Origin: Inonotus obliquus
Lineage: Eukaryota > Basidiomycota > Agaricomycetes > Hymenochaetales > Hymenochaetaceae
Assembly (NCBI GenBank): GCA_032164295.1
Contig: JAJHTX010000003.1
Location: 992,001 to 1,056,000, forward strand
Length of the DNA stretch: 64,000 nucleotides
Direction of reading: 5' to 3'
A model generated the notes under the pieces. It saw only the letters and a list, made by a program, of their open reading frames with translations. It ran no database searches and had not been told where the DNA came from. Both the position numbers and the translations under genes were made by a program. Of the stretch, positions 12,085 through 24,663 are shown piece after piece. How positions within the stretch are numbered: the first letter of the stretch is position 1; every line of letters begins with the position of its first letter.

Positions 12085-12488
12085 TATCGCGGACGACGTG
12101 GTGGAGGGAGGACGAAGTACAAGTCGCGGTCCTTGGCGGTGGAGGCTATTCGATGCCTGCCTACAAAGAGACAGATTTGGAAATATAATACGTAATACTG
12201 TGTACGCTAAGGTCCAGAATAGGCAAATGATCGACAGACTGAGGACAAACTTGGTAACTATTTACTTACGTAGCTTAGTACCACAAATGGGATAAACGAT
12301 CGACGGATTACGTCAGTCCGGATTGTCCCTAGTCGATTCTTCACTGCTCATTATATACACTCTCGTCGCTGTTGACAGTGATGACCAGCTTCCCCCACAC
12401 GTCGCCCTTGGACTCGCGGAGTTTAGGAAGACATATCAAAGGTTTCAGGTTATCTAGGACTTTGTAATAGGACAATTAGCCTGTTCCG

Positions 12489-13384
12489 ATGCATTCGGGC
12501 GTCTTCGCTGTACCCAAGCTACTCTCCGCCCACCTCAGTGCATTCCCTGCATGTCTTAATCAGAAGGTATTCATGCGTTGTGCGTCTACTACAAGCACAC
12601 ATAGAAATGAGGAAAGTACCCATACTGTTGCGGTAGAGTTCCCATTTCCGAAGCACCCACGTCCGACACCGTATGAAATCTTCCATCTAAAACCAGGCGC
12701 ACGACCAAACGAAATAAAGTCGAGATGTGCGTCAAGCGCCTTTAATGCAGATGTGTGTGTACTGATATGATGGTTTCGTAGATTACCAACTTGTCCGTAT
12801 ACACCACCCGGACGCAGCACATGCGCGACGATTGCCTTCGAATGTTTCTCATGCACGCTTCCAAGCAATCCAAGCTGCTCACGACGTATTGACTGGTAAA
12901 GCGCGTCGCGGTAGCAATCCTTTTTCTATGCACACGACACAACCAACGGGGAATAAAGTCTATGTTCATCGACGAGCACACCGTTCTCACAATGGTAATG
13001 CCGAATGGGCGCGTGCGGCTGAGGAAGCGGAAGAGCACGCCGACGACCGACAGAAAGATCAGCTCATAGTGCTGGGGGCAATCGCTGTAGGTCGCCATTA
13101 TTCCGCCGTCTAAATTCTCTCATTTACATCGCCATCAAAAACTCCAGGCAATTGGTCTCGCCGTGATTCCTTTCCTCACCTCTACTACCGGTTCGCAAGA
13201 TAAGCATATGACTGCTGTACAGAATTTGGCAGAGGCTCGTCGTGACGCGCAAGAGCATGGCATGATTCGTCGACGTGAAATAAGAAAACGAGTCCGTGAG
13301 AATGAGTTGAATCGGGGGTATGAAGAGAAGGCACTTTCAGGCGAGGACCCTCCTTCGAGAACTGGGCCTGTGGTCGAAGCCTGA
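12489..13384 (+). CDS. Mitochondrial-type J-domain protein
   Basis: Three exons (12489-12726, 12782-13086, 13148-13384) total 780 nt, 259 residues, and join in frame. The N-terminus is rich in Arg, Ser and Ala without acidic residues (FMRCASTTST), consistent with a mitochondrial presequence. The J domain starts at PTPYEIFHL and carries YYQLVRIHHPD, the diagnostic HPD loop that stimulates Hsp70 ATPase. A predicted membrane helix spans the exon 2-3 junction (LIVLGAIA-AIGLAVIPFL), followed by a basic tail (RRREIRKRVRENEL). This layout fits inner-membrane J proteins such as Jid1 or DNAJC30-like proteins; which one is uncertain. Confidence 0.85.
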
Positions 13385-13399
13385 TTTCAAATTATGGCA

Positions 13400-13863
13400 T
13401 CCTTTCTGTAAACCGTGTAAGCCCGTTCTGGATAAGGGGTCTGAAATAATACCCAAACTGATCAGTCTCAGGCACAGATTCGCACTTGGAGATTCGGGCG
13501 ATACGGTGTTTGTGTGGTTAAACAATTGGATTTGTAATCCTCATCTATTCAACAATGTGTAGTAGTCGCAACAATCGCTCAAACCGAGAATCTTTTTCAG
13601 GACATTCCTATTCACTCAGCTCCAGACGCCGTATCTATTAAGCTGTGCAACTCTTTGGGGGCCGTCAGTGCATGAATTAGCTTCAAGCGCAGTGCGCAGC
13701 CTACATCGTGGTGTGATTGATCCGATTTCCGAGCCGGCAATTACCCTGAATGCTGGCAGGCATCACGAAGATTATCACTTGGACATAACAAGCTAAGAGA
13801 AGTACTCGGGATGCCTAGAGTGTTCTTACAGCAGCATGCAAAGTACATCCGTTGAATACGCTG
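13400..13863. other. Intergenic
   Basis: Convergent region between the J-domain gene and the C2H2 gene. No feature is supported. Confidence 0.4.
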
Positions 13864-14307
13864 TCAGGTCAACTTCCAAGGAGGGAGAGATTCAAAGGCT
13901 CTTTTGGTTCTATTTGGTTTCCGCTTCCTTGGCTTATAGCCGTGCTGGCGTACCATATGGTGATGTCTACGAGCCGTGTCGGGAAACGCTGCATTGCAGG
14001 GATAGTAGGGACAGGGATGAGGCTTATCATCGAGGCTTGAAGTAGGGGGAGTCAGAAACGAGCTTTCCATAGCTTTAGTAAGGGCTGCAGTAAATTCACT
14101 TATTCTGATAATTCTCGGAGTTATCTTGACTCGAGGGTGAACAATAATGTCTGGAGGGACCGGCATCAGTGATAGTGAACAGGAAATTCTCTTTGGATTA
14201 CGTACACGAAATGCGTTTCGCCATCGTCCTCTGTCGTACTCTTGAGCAGAGTGTTCAGTGTTGTTCCCGACAGAGGAGAGAAGCCATTCGGGTGACTGGT
14301 AGGACAC
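13864..14307 (-). CDS. Single C2H2 zinc-finger protein, 5' end unresolved
   Basis: A continuous reading frame on the minus strand ends at 13864. It includes VPPDIIVHPRVKITPR and, near the C-terminus, one C-x4-C-x12-H-x4-H finger (CPYYPC ... HHMVRQH) followed by a strongly basic stretch (YKPRKRKPNRTKR), as in small basidiomycete DNA-binding proteins. The frame stays open above 14307 without an ATG. A first exon beginning at the ATG near 14434 (MPTSSSPTHHPS) with an intron is possible, but I could not join it in phase. Function unknown. Confidence 0.5.
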   Translation of the reverse strand: MSYQSPEWLLSSVGNNTEHSAQEYDRGRWRNAFRVRNPKRISCSLSLMPVPPDIIVHPRVKITPRIIRISEFTAALTKAMESSFLTPPTSSLDDKPHPCPYYPCNAAFPDTARRHHHMVRQHGYKPRKRKPNRTKRAFESLPPWKLT

Positions 14308-14439
14308 GATCTGCCATGGATAGAAACGTGAGTCTTTATATGCAGACTCTATACGAGAGACGCGTACTGTTGCAGAATGTCTCTATTTCCAGGGAAAGAA
14401 GGGTGATGAGTTGGGGAGGAGGAGGTGGGCATTGATCGA

Positions 14440-15058
14440 GGGGATGGTTGAGGATGGATGTAGAGAACCAGACCGGCTTCGGAGGCGTGGCCTACGCGTG
14501 CGGGTGTCGATCAATAACTAGTATAGTAGTATGGAATGGAATTATTTGCGGGATCGACGTATTGACTGTGCATGCATTGAATTGGGACCACTCAGTCAGA
14601 AAAGTCAGAAAAGTATCCAGGGAAAGAGGAGATCAAGAACAAAATGTTTCTGTGCAGTTGCTGTTATGTGGGTAGTGGTACAACCAGACATACAGACATA
14701 CAGTCCATTTACACAAGCACAATCAGGGCATGTTGATAAGACTGTGCACAGCTATTCCGCAGCTTATTAGAGCGCCGTTGATGAGTGCCGAGAGAGCGCC
14801 CAGCGCGCAGTAATGCCTAGTAGTAGTACCGCAGCTTGTTCCGCTCAATAAGGGTACCGATATCTCGCAACTGCCTAAATTAGAAAGTAACACGTAATCG
14901 TCCCAGGTGCCGACTCGCGCAGCCACCCGGCCAGTGCCTTACGCAATGATTCGGCACAGCGTTAAAAAGAGTGCGCCTCACAGTCCAGCTGTGCAGCGAG
15001 TAACACCTCTCGATTGCATATTTCGTCGGTCTCAAGTAACGGCAACAAACTATAATAA
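14440..15058. other. Intergenic
   Basis: Upstream region of the Zn2Cys6 regulator. No element is recognised. Confidence 0.4.
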
Positions 15059-18000
15059 ATGCCCCCCGCTCACAGGGATAATGTGGACGTTGAGCTGCAG
15101 CGGGTCCGGAACCGTGAATTGGAGCTAAAACGGATCACGGGTGAGATATCTTGCGCCGAATGTCGCAGGTTTGTCCGATCCCTCTCCTCATGCTTATAAC
15201 AATTCATACTCGTATTTCTCGGCTGCAGATTGAAGCTCAAATGCGATAAGAAAGTACCCTGCTCCTCGTGTGTCCGAAGGGGATGTAAGCAAGTATGTCC
15301 AACAGGAACAAGCACCGGCAATACAGCTCGTCAGATTGTCCTTAACTCGACGCCATTGCCTGATTCGAGCAATAATGACATGGCCCATAAGCTGACTTCG
15401 ATGAGTGAGAGGATTAGGGCCCTTGAAGATGCCCTCGAGATTCAATCCGGAGTGTCTTCGCACCCTCTCCTCGCACCTGAATATCTCGCGATTAAACAAG
15501 GAATTGACGTCGTTGGTCGGCGATCGCATGATAATGCGGATGATGACGCGGATGAACTGTCCGGAGCTTTTGGCACGTTATCGGTTAGCGAGGGCAAGAC
15601 GATGAGGTATCTAGGTGCTTCGGCGGCAGATGTATGTCCTTGTGTCTTATGAAGAACTAGTCACACTAATATCTCCCTCATAGAGCGTGTTACTAATGGT
15701 AATGTCCACCCTGGTCATCAGATCTTTGCTAATCCGCTCTTCAGGAACTCCTCGATCCCGGAACTGAGACGATGTCGATGATCCCGGAAAGCCTGCCTCG
15801 TGAGCTACTACAGGCGAGTACAATGTGGCCCTTTACTCCTGCGTATCTCTCGAAGCGAGAACATGTTATACAACTTGCATCGTATCTCCCGTCTTACGAG
15901 CGCGTCACTTCACTACTAGAAGCATACTTTTCGAACTTGTCTTGGTTCGTTGTAAGTCCCGCCCTTTATCTTTCGTGAATATCTCGACTTTCGGGGTCAT
16001 GGTTCTACGTGGCGTCGGAACGCGGCAGTCGCAGGTGTCCTAACTTTCGCCCCAAGTCTATGTCTCCGGCAGCATTAAAGACGAGAACTAACCTTGAATT
16101 CAGGCACCAGTTGACCGATCTCAGGTAATGGAAGAGATCATGCCTTTCTTCTATCCTCAACGTCGCGCTGTTCCGCCCGACCTTGTAGACTTCGAGCATT
16201 TACACGAGTTGGCACTGCTTTTCGCCCTTTTCGCATGCGGAGCGGTAGCCGATCTCACTCAGGCTGCGATGAATCACGAGGGAGAAAAGTGCTACCAGCT
16301 TTCGCGTGCTGCCTTGGGATTGCGCTCGCTCCTGGACTATGGAACCCTGGCAGCATCTCAGACGCTATTCTTGATTGGGTCATATGAGCTCTATACCGCG
16401 CAAAAAATCTCATCGGAGAGCTCATGGAAATACATGTCTTTGGGCTTGACCATTGCATCTAGTGTAAGTATGCCTGTTTTCGTTCTGAATATTCTGCTCT
16501 AATAGTAGCGAAGATCGGACTTCATCGCGATGCGTCTCGTTGGAATCTAGATCCGAAGACGGTCAATTGGAGGAGAAGGGCGTTCTGGGAGATGAACTCA
16601 AGCGATAAATGGAAGGTACATAGTGTTTCGCATTTGTCGTTGGTGTTACGCACAAATGACACTTTGGACTTGGTTAGTGCCTGGGCTCGGGAAGACCACC
16701 GGTATTTCCTCAATACGCGATAGATTGCGAACTTCCGCTTGATCGTGGTGCCACGGTTGAGGAGGATGGTGTTGTTGTCGAGAGCGGTGAGCATTGAATT
16801 TACCTAATCCAACTAGTTGGCTTATAACTCGCTCTTAGTTTGGCAATGGAAGTATCGCTTCTCGCGAGACGTGCTCCCATTCTTGTTAGAAAGGCTCTGT
16901 GCCGCTCGACCGCCCAAGTATTCGGATATCATGGAAATGGATAAGTTGACTCGCGAGTTCGAACTGCATCCCTTCGTTCACCAGAGGCCGAAACCCAGTA
17001 CGTATGTCTTCAACACGGACGGTGAATATCGAAGTCTCCATCCTTATATCACTCTTTGGTGGAAAGAGATGGGTACGTGATGGCTTGCTTGATAACCGCG
17101 GTAATGTACGGGCCTTGCTGACATCTCGGCTTAGCTCTCCTCTATGTTCACCGTAATTGCTTTGCGCGCGCTTTGCTTGAGTATCCGAGCGATCCGATTC
17201 GGAGTCCATTTGGTCCATCATTTCTTGCTGGTTACCGCTGTTCCGTAACTCTGCTCACTCTACTCGAAGAATCTAACAAGCGTATGGCTCCTATCCTGTA
17301 GGGCGATTCCAGCTCTCCTCATTTCCATCGGTGCTTATTACATCATCAGGGAACGTCTCTGGGTTCTCTGGGCGATCACATTGAGTTGCGCGGTATGTAC
17401 TGGTTCTCTTTCTCAATACCCATGACATCCATCATCTTGAGTGTTTATTGACTTGAATGCCTCAGGTGATGGTTGGCACTGTTGCCTGTCGAGTGTCGAC
17501 AATTAACTTCGCTGCATCAGCACTGAACGAATTTGATAAAGCGATACGCACGTTTGAAGCCGGTGCCAAGCACCCCGTAGCGCGTCATGGGCTGGTACGT
17601 TGATCTATTCCTTTACCTTGAAATCCGACTTCAACTGCGATATTATATCTAATAGAAATTACTGTATCGCATTCGAGAAAGGGCGATGGCTGCGCGCGAC
17701 GCTCAAGAGTCGACTTCGACGGACTCGAACAATGCGGGTAAAGGTTGTACGAATGTGTTAGAGATATCTCGTGCCCATCGTTCAGCTGACGCCTCGGATG
17801 ATGCGGAGGAATTGGATATATTACGCGGGACAACTCGATTCGTCGAACAACGAAATTTCAGTCTCCCAGGCCGGACGATAGAGCATCGTGCAGGGTCGTA
17901 TCTAGAGTTTACGAATCCAGGCGCCACGCCGTCAGCACCATCTAGCGTTTTTTCAACTCCTGACATGAGCTCATCAATGTCTGGCACCACAACGTCGCCT

Positions 18001-18720
18001 CACAAGGGCTTGACGACTCCGGGACCTAGCGCTCGCTCAAGCATATTCTCCGCCATGGTAAGAGATCACGGCATGGACTTGCTTGGGCCGAGTCCGATGG
18101 TTCAGACAAGTGCTGGAAACGCATCCAAAACCGGAGATGCTACGATGCCATTTGAGGCGGGTACTCATCAGTACGATAACTATTTGCCTCCATTTGTTGA
18201 ATCTGGAAGCCAACAGCCAGGTCACACGGCCAAGGAACCGTGCGCTATTGCTCAAAAGCTGGGAACAGCGGACCTGAGTACTCCTCGAATTGTTGAGGAA
18301 CAAAACCAATCCACCCGCTCTGATCAAACGCAGACTGCGCAAACACCGCATCCGGAGCCTATTTTGCCTCCACTCGCTGGGATGAATCAATCCACCTTTG
18401 GCCTTCCGAACTTCGCGAACGAGAGTCCTGATCAAACAGAAAATGTTTATATCCCTCCTTCTACGAGCCCGTTCCCCGCCCTTGACCCGCGGATATTCAT
18501 GTCGTACGATCCAATGGTAGACCCTGCAGATGCTACGAACGAGTTCTTCTCTGGTCCTGTTCCAGATCCTCAGACGTTGGCCGATCTGGACGCCTTGTAT
18601 CAAAAGGACAGTGGGAATACTGTGGAGGAGTGGAATTCATTCATAAAACAGTTCGAGCTTTCGAATCCAGTGAATGAGAATACGGGATACGAAACCTGGG
18701 AAGCGATGGTCTTTTCATGA
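15059..18720 (+). CDS. Zn2Cys6 transcription factor with fungal_trans domain
   Basis: ATG at 15059; about a dozen exons; roughly 950-1000 residues. The binuclear zinc cluster is split by the first intron after CAECR and continues LKLKCDKKVPCSSC, giving the C-x2-C-x6-C-x5-C-x2-C-x8-C pattern. A short coiled coil follows (MSERIRALEDALEI). The middle homology region shows LFALFACGA, GLHRDASRWNLDP, RRAFWEM, GRPPVF and PFGPSFLAGYR, typical of PF04082. The C-terminal exon (17656-18720) is an acidic, Ser/Pro-rich activation-type tail. One junction is unresolved: a TAG at 17299-17301 interrupts the frame just before a helical segment that is open in another frame. The gene lies 1.75 kb upstream of laccase 1 on the same strand, so a regulatory link is conceivable but only inferred. 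Confidence 0.82.
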
Positions 18721-20386
18721 CGGGTCCTAACGCGTTTTGCTATGGCAGCCTCGTTATAGTTGATGCGTAGGCGGAGGATGTTCATGGTCCATGGAGACGA
18801 CGGGATTATGGAGCGCCGGGGATCAGCATATGCATGATATTCGGTTTTAGAGGTCAATGTCCAGGTCTGAATGTTTTCATCGTGTATTTTAGCTAAAGGC
18901 ATGCTATCATTTTGTGTCGCAGAAATCTGTCAAATTATTTAATCTTGTCTTGATTGTTTCAAATTCGTTTCCTTGATGTAACTTACCCAGACTCTACTAA
19001 ACTCCGGTCCAGTAACTTGTGTAGTGTAGTTTACAGCCCCTCTCAATTGCAACCCCCCTTGTTGCACATTATAGCATATCATGTCGAATTTCAAGGCCGT
19101 GTCGCGCATGCTACTTGTCTGACTTTCTTGGTGCAATCTGCTGTTGACGGACCAACTTCTGTCTACACTTTCAAGTTTCGCTCGACTTCGAAGGTACTAG
19201 TATTCGGGTAATTGTGGCCGGGATTCTGTATCTCTTGCCAAGACTTGACTTGTTTGTCCGTATTTGGTGTATGGTACTGTGAACCCATGCCCATACTCCC
19301 ACGAGTCCAAGTTTGCGCAGCAGACAAGCAACCGGTTCGACCTTAGCCCTCGCCAAATTGACTCGTGTGGCCCATCGTCTTGATGTCGAAACCATCGAGC
19401 GATCACCGGACGGTAATATTTTTGCGCGCCCTGCACAAGCGTTTTTCGCCTATTTTTAGGACGTCCCATCGACTGCGGATCTGTCGATCTGGCAACTCCT
19501 CCTTGTGCTAGTACTCCAACTGCGATATAGCGTGCGATACTTACGACTGGTCTGCTTTGCATCTCAGTACTTGAAACGCGATTCTCGTGTATCAGTTAGA
19601 ATTAACGAGGATTACCCGTATGTCTGGTACGCATGGCTGCTTGGTCGATGCCGGTGTTTGGTTGGCTTCAGCGCAACTTATGTACATAAGCAACTCTTCT
19701 CCCAGGAGCGAGGCGGCCGCAACGGTACCGGATTCTGAGCATGGCACGAACCTGACCGCAGCAGGCGTGTTTCATCGAGCTCGACGATACTGGCCCTTCA
19801 GGGCATTACGTATAGTTGGATAGGAGTTCAGATACGAAGCCTAGCTAGAGCGCGTAATGATATTGCGCAGCATCACAATGGGTCATATTATCGTGTCCAT
19901 GTCCGGGAACAGACAATGACCGAGCGCTCAATATTAATCTGCTGATCTTATATGGAGTAGGACCTAATGTCTCTATCCTTGGTTGCAGCTGAAGTATGAA
20001 CTGGATGGGTGTTATATCAAAGAAGACTTGTGCGGGCAATGTTGGCCGTTCCGAATAGACCGACTGGGTCAGCAAGCGCTGCAACAGCGTTGGATGCTAC
20101 AAGTTCTTTGGCAAACAGTGGTTCTCGTCTCCAGGCCCTACAGGAGCGATGGATTGTCCTCGCTACAAACGGTTCCGTGAAGCCACAGGTTCCATCAGCG
20201 TATACCTTTTGGGGGAACCGCATGAACGATTAAGCTCCTCCTTGCATGCTTCTGTGCTGCGCGAAGGCTGTGCGCTACCTAGTTTCGACTTAATTCGTTC
20301 CACTGATCACATCTCACCTAGGAACCTCCTGCCGATGTAACGCGGAAACATTCCATCGCCTATTGGAATCCTCTGCTCTCGAAAGG
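18721..20386. other. Intergenic between regulator and laccase 1
   Basis: About 1.7 kb with no supported gene. Several short open frames on both strands have no recognisable domain. Confidence 0.45.
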
Positions 20387-20393
20387 TATAAAG
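20387..20393 (+). promoter_or_regulatory. TATA box of laccase 1
   Basis: TATAAAG lies 81-87 nt upstream of the laccase 1 ATG at 20474. An inverse CCAAT (ATTGG) is at 20362-20366. Confidence 0.55.
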
Positions 20394-20473
20394 TACCTCA
20401 GGTGTTGAGCCATTTCTCCTCACCAAACACATCTATTTCACGTTCTTTCTAAAGTCGCTCACTGGCTCGTACG

Positions 20474-23208
20474 ATGTCTAATTTTGCTCTTCTATCGTCT
20501 CTACTTCTCGTAGGACTGGTCAAGAGAGCAAGTTCTGCTGTCGTTTCTCAAGATCTCGTCATTGCCAACACTGATGTGTCTCCCGATGGATTCTCTCGCT
20601 CGTAAGTCAACATATACATCGCATCTCGTTCATGTCTCTTACAAACTTCGTACTCGGCAGTGCTGTATCAGTTAACGCGCAGTTTCCCGGTCCTTTGATA
20701 TCCGGAAACTCTGGCGACAATTTCCAGATCAATGTCACGGATAGTCTAACGGATACATCTATGTATCGAGGCACTTCTGTTGTACGCTCAACATGATCGA
20801 TCAGATTGCACGGATTACTCAACAATATTATAGCACTGGCATGGACTTTTCCAAAAAGGCACTAACCAATACGACGGAGTTGCTTGGGTCACACAGGTAT
20901 TCACGTCCCTCCTTTTATCGAAGGAACAGGAGCTGAAAGAATCCATTATAGTGTCCCATTATTCCGAATAATTCTTTCCTGTAAGGTGCTCACGTCTTGC
21001 TTCCGGTGGCTTACTGACACATGCGGCACTCTCAAGATATAACTTTACTGCTTCCGACCAGAGTGGAAGTATGTGAACGAGTAACCATGTTGGATGCCAT
21101 ATCTTATCGACTTTGTTAGCTTACTGGTACCATTCTCATGTTGGAACCCAGTATTGCGATGGATTGCGGTAAGAGGCAGTTCCAGGGATTATTTCAGCGA
21201 GCAGTTTCTTATGCACCATCAGTGGTCCCCTAGTCATCTATGACCCAGACGATCCTCTCGCGGATTTGTACGACGTTGATGACGGTGAGTAGGAAATACA
21301 TTTCTTCATCTCGGACACTGGTTTACAATGGCGAATATAGAAACGACAATTATCACGCTCGCTGACTGGGTATGTTGGCGAAACTGTTATCTGAACGGTC
21401 CCTTACGTGCTTGTGCTCACAGTACCACAATGTTTCCAACACGATATTCCCGAATACTGTACGTTGTTTCCTTATTATATCTCGAAATAATTAGCTCAAC
21501 GATAACGCTAGGGAAATGTCGATCCGTATGTAAAGCAACGGATCAAGTGTAATGCCCACTGAACTTTCTACAGTACCCCCGATGCTACTATCATCAACGG
21601 TCTCGGTCGTTACTCGGGTGGGCCGACAAATTCCGACTTGGCTGTTCTTGATGTTACTCAGGGCCAGCGGTGTGTCATGGTCTTAAATTATACCTTGCTG
21701 TATTCTAAATACCCCTCGCAGCTATCGATTCCGCCTCGTCAGCATGAGTTGCTATCCCTCGTGAGTTCTCATCTAACACAAATAAACATTCTGTAAATCT
21801 GACTTTCCCAAAGTTTCACGTTCCAGATAGATGGTCATAATATGACGATCATTGAGGCTGATGGTATTGAGACTGAGCCCATTGTATGACCTTGCACCAT
21901 CTCTAATTCCTTTGTATTCAATTTAAAGTCTTCAATTTACAGGACGTCGAATCTCTCGTAATTTATCCAGGACAACGCTACTCCTTCGTACTGAACGCCA
22001 CTCAAGACGTCGGCAACTATTGCATGTTTATATTTTCAACGCTCACCCTATTGGTGCTCATTACTATTCGATTAACAGGGATTCGTGCCAATCCATCCGT
22101 TGGAACAACTGGCTTCTCCAACGGAATAAACTCTGCTATCCTGAGATACTCTGGAGCAGATGACTCGGACCCAACCACCATTCAGAACACTGAGGCTTCA
22201 ACAATGGATGAGGCGGATCTTCATGTAAGCGTAACGTACTATATCACTTTGTTCTTAGCTCACGCACCGTTAGCCGTTGGAAGATCTTGTAGTTGTAAGA
22301 CGTTTCAGCAGCTCGCCTAAATCGCACCTTTTTTGACAATTTTTACAGCCAGGAGATGCCGTCGCTGGAGGAGTTGATTACGCACTCAATTTAGTTATCG
22401 GCATTGTGAGTCCCGAGAGCCGCTCGTTTCATTACATGCACATATTTACTACGGTACACATTGGTAGGACCTGACCACGGGTATGCATCTCGTAAATGAT
22501 GTCTCCTGGTCGGATCGTGAGTTTCATCGGTATTTCAAAGTTCCCACAAACACTGACCAAGGATGGTTCCCATGAATGAAATAGCATCGACCCCAGTTCT
22601 ACTCCAAATCCTGTCAGGAGCAACAGCTGCCGCCGACCTCCTTCCTTCCGGCTCTATCTATGAGTTGCCTGGAAACAGCACAATTGAGGTCTCAATGCCA
22701 GGTGGTTTTCCGGTTAGTCCAAGAAATGACCCGAGTTCTTTACTCCCTAGTGCTGATACTTGGTTAGCATCCGATGCATCTTCACGGCCATAATTTCGAT
22801 GTCGTCCGAGTTGCGGGTAGCGATGAGTACAACTATGATAACCCCGTTCGTCGTGACGTCGTCAATATCGGAGCAGCTACGGACAATGTCACTATCCGTT
22901 TCACCACGGATAATGCTGGACCTTGGTTCCTTCACTGCCACATTGACTGGCATCTCGCAGCGTAAGTGATTAACTGTTATTGACACGATCTGCTGTAGTC
23001 TAAATATTGACGTTCATAGTGGTCTTGCTGTTGTCTTTGTCGAGGATGCCGACAACATTGCCTCTTCCAACCCAGTCAGCGGTACGTCCTTAAGCATGTG
23101 CTTTCTCCTATTCCCGTATCTTATTCTATTTTCTCCACTGAAACAGACTCATGGAGTGCCCTTTGCCCCGAATACTCTGCGACGGATCCGGATACTGCCT
23201 TTGAGTGA
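20474..23208 (+). CDS. Laccase 1 (multicopper oxidase)
   Basis: Secreted benzenediol:oxygen oxidoreductase. Signal peptide [21 protein letters not shown]. About 18 exons join in frame from ATG 20474 to TGA 23206-23208, giving about 510 residues. All four copper signatures are present: [35 protein letters not shown] and [12 protein letters not shown]. Ten residues after the type-1 Cys is Leu, the class associated with intermediate redox potential. The usual intron before WIRANPS starts with GC rather than GT (22022-22078, GC...AG); the GT a few bases later would break the frame. Otherwise the gene looks intact. Its 3' half and downstream flank recur at 32.6-35.3 kb as a truncated copy. It is in tandem with laccase 2 and likely acts outside the cell on phenols or lignin-related substrates. 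Confidence 0.93.
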
Positions 23209-24020
23209 TCACACATCCGCAACCTCCAAAATCCGTTCTCCTTCAATCCTTCATGACGAGTTAACAAACTCCGTATTCACCACTCTTTCCCAGAGATTAT
23301 ATAGTGTATATTCAATCGTATTCCGCGGACTTCTATGCAGCTTTCCAGCCAGAAAAATTCGGATGTTTAATGCAATCCATCATTGTCTTTTGAATTTGTC
23401 ACCATGATTTGCCAAGAGATTTCTCACGTTAGTGATCCAGGGCAGAACATGCCGCCACCAAATGACCTGCCGTCCAAATTGAAGAAGCTGATAAAATAAC
23501 GTTATGCTGGACTATTAGTGTCACCGACGATGGGAATAGATCAACAATCACAGCCCTTCTTGAGATCCGATTCCTTGGCAAGAGAGCCTAAACCTGCAAA
23601 CACCGAATGGTGGGGTCCTGTAGACGCGAACACTGAACCTTTCTCTAGCTTTCGGAATAAGAAGAACCGCGCTTGTCACCAAACACAAGCTCCAGCGTTG
23701 TCTGAAAAGTTGAAAGTCTGCTCTCGTAATCATATCAGAATTCGACGTTGTTGACTTTCTCGCACTGGTCTAGCAAGCCCGGCGGCAGCGAGATAGCAAG
23801 TGATCGCACTTAATGGGAGAGTCCGACGATCGCGGTATTAGCTGCGAATGATTTCAGACCGACCCAAAAAGCAACTAACGGGAACCTCACTTACGGAACC
23901 GGTACCTGAGCTAGTCACGATATCGGAGCCGTAAGTCCTAGGAAAAGCTAGAACATGGTGTACTCTCACGAGCCTGGAGCCCTTCTTGTGATACTCGTCG
24001 GGGTACAAAGCTTCAGACGT
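23209..24020. repeat. 3' flank of laccase 1, duplicated at 33.1-35.3 kb
   Basis: The stretch aligns by eye with 33083-33682 and, beyond the inserted element A1, with 35051-35260. Examples are the shared words acatccgcaacctcc/acattggcaacatcc and aatgatttcag near 23850/35150. It has no coding capacity. It marks the donor or sister copy of a local duplication. Confidence 0.65.
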
Positions 24021-24656
24021 AAAGGATACCCCTTCAATATAGTCCAAAATGCAAGTCGGAAAACAGATGCAATCGGACATTCTAAGTCAACTCCAACCGC
24101 CAATGAGCGTGCCTGAAGGCAGGGCCTCTCACACCACAAGATCGGTGCATTGTATTCCATCTGTATGAGAAAAAGGTCAGGAGGAAGCTTGTTTTACGAT
24201 GAAAAACAGATAACATACGAATGAATGTTCGACATGGGACATAGAAAGAAATGCCTCAGGCACGGCAATCAGGAAGCTGTCGATCATATTATGTAATGGA
24301 AGCCTCGTCAGTTATTTCCTAATTCTTCTTATTGAACCATCACTACCATCATCCTCTGTCGTCCCCAACAGCACCGGTACTAATTCTAGTGTGCTTGGGT
24401 CAAGAAAAGGTCACCTGAAGTTCTATAAAAATACTCGTAAGTGCTATAAAGGTACTCATGTAGCGCAGCTATCCCCTATTACTGGTCCTTCGTGCTGACC
24501 AAAGATGAAACGCGAAGAACGGTCCGAGTCTTCAACCATCTGGGGCTAAGTAAGAATATTGCATCAAGGATCGGACCAGATGCCGCTTCGGCTCAGTGCA
24601 AGGAAACCGTATTATTCCGCAGAAACTCATAGCTGAATAACCAAATCGGTTATTTC
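24021..24656. other. Intergenic
   Basis: No gene or clear repeat is visible between the duplicated flank and element M2. Confidence 0.4.
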
Positions 24657-24663
24657 ATATGAG

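Noticed and set aside
19197..19562. 121-codon frame between regulator and laccase 1
   Set aside because: No ATG context, domain or splice pattern supports it.
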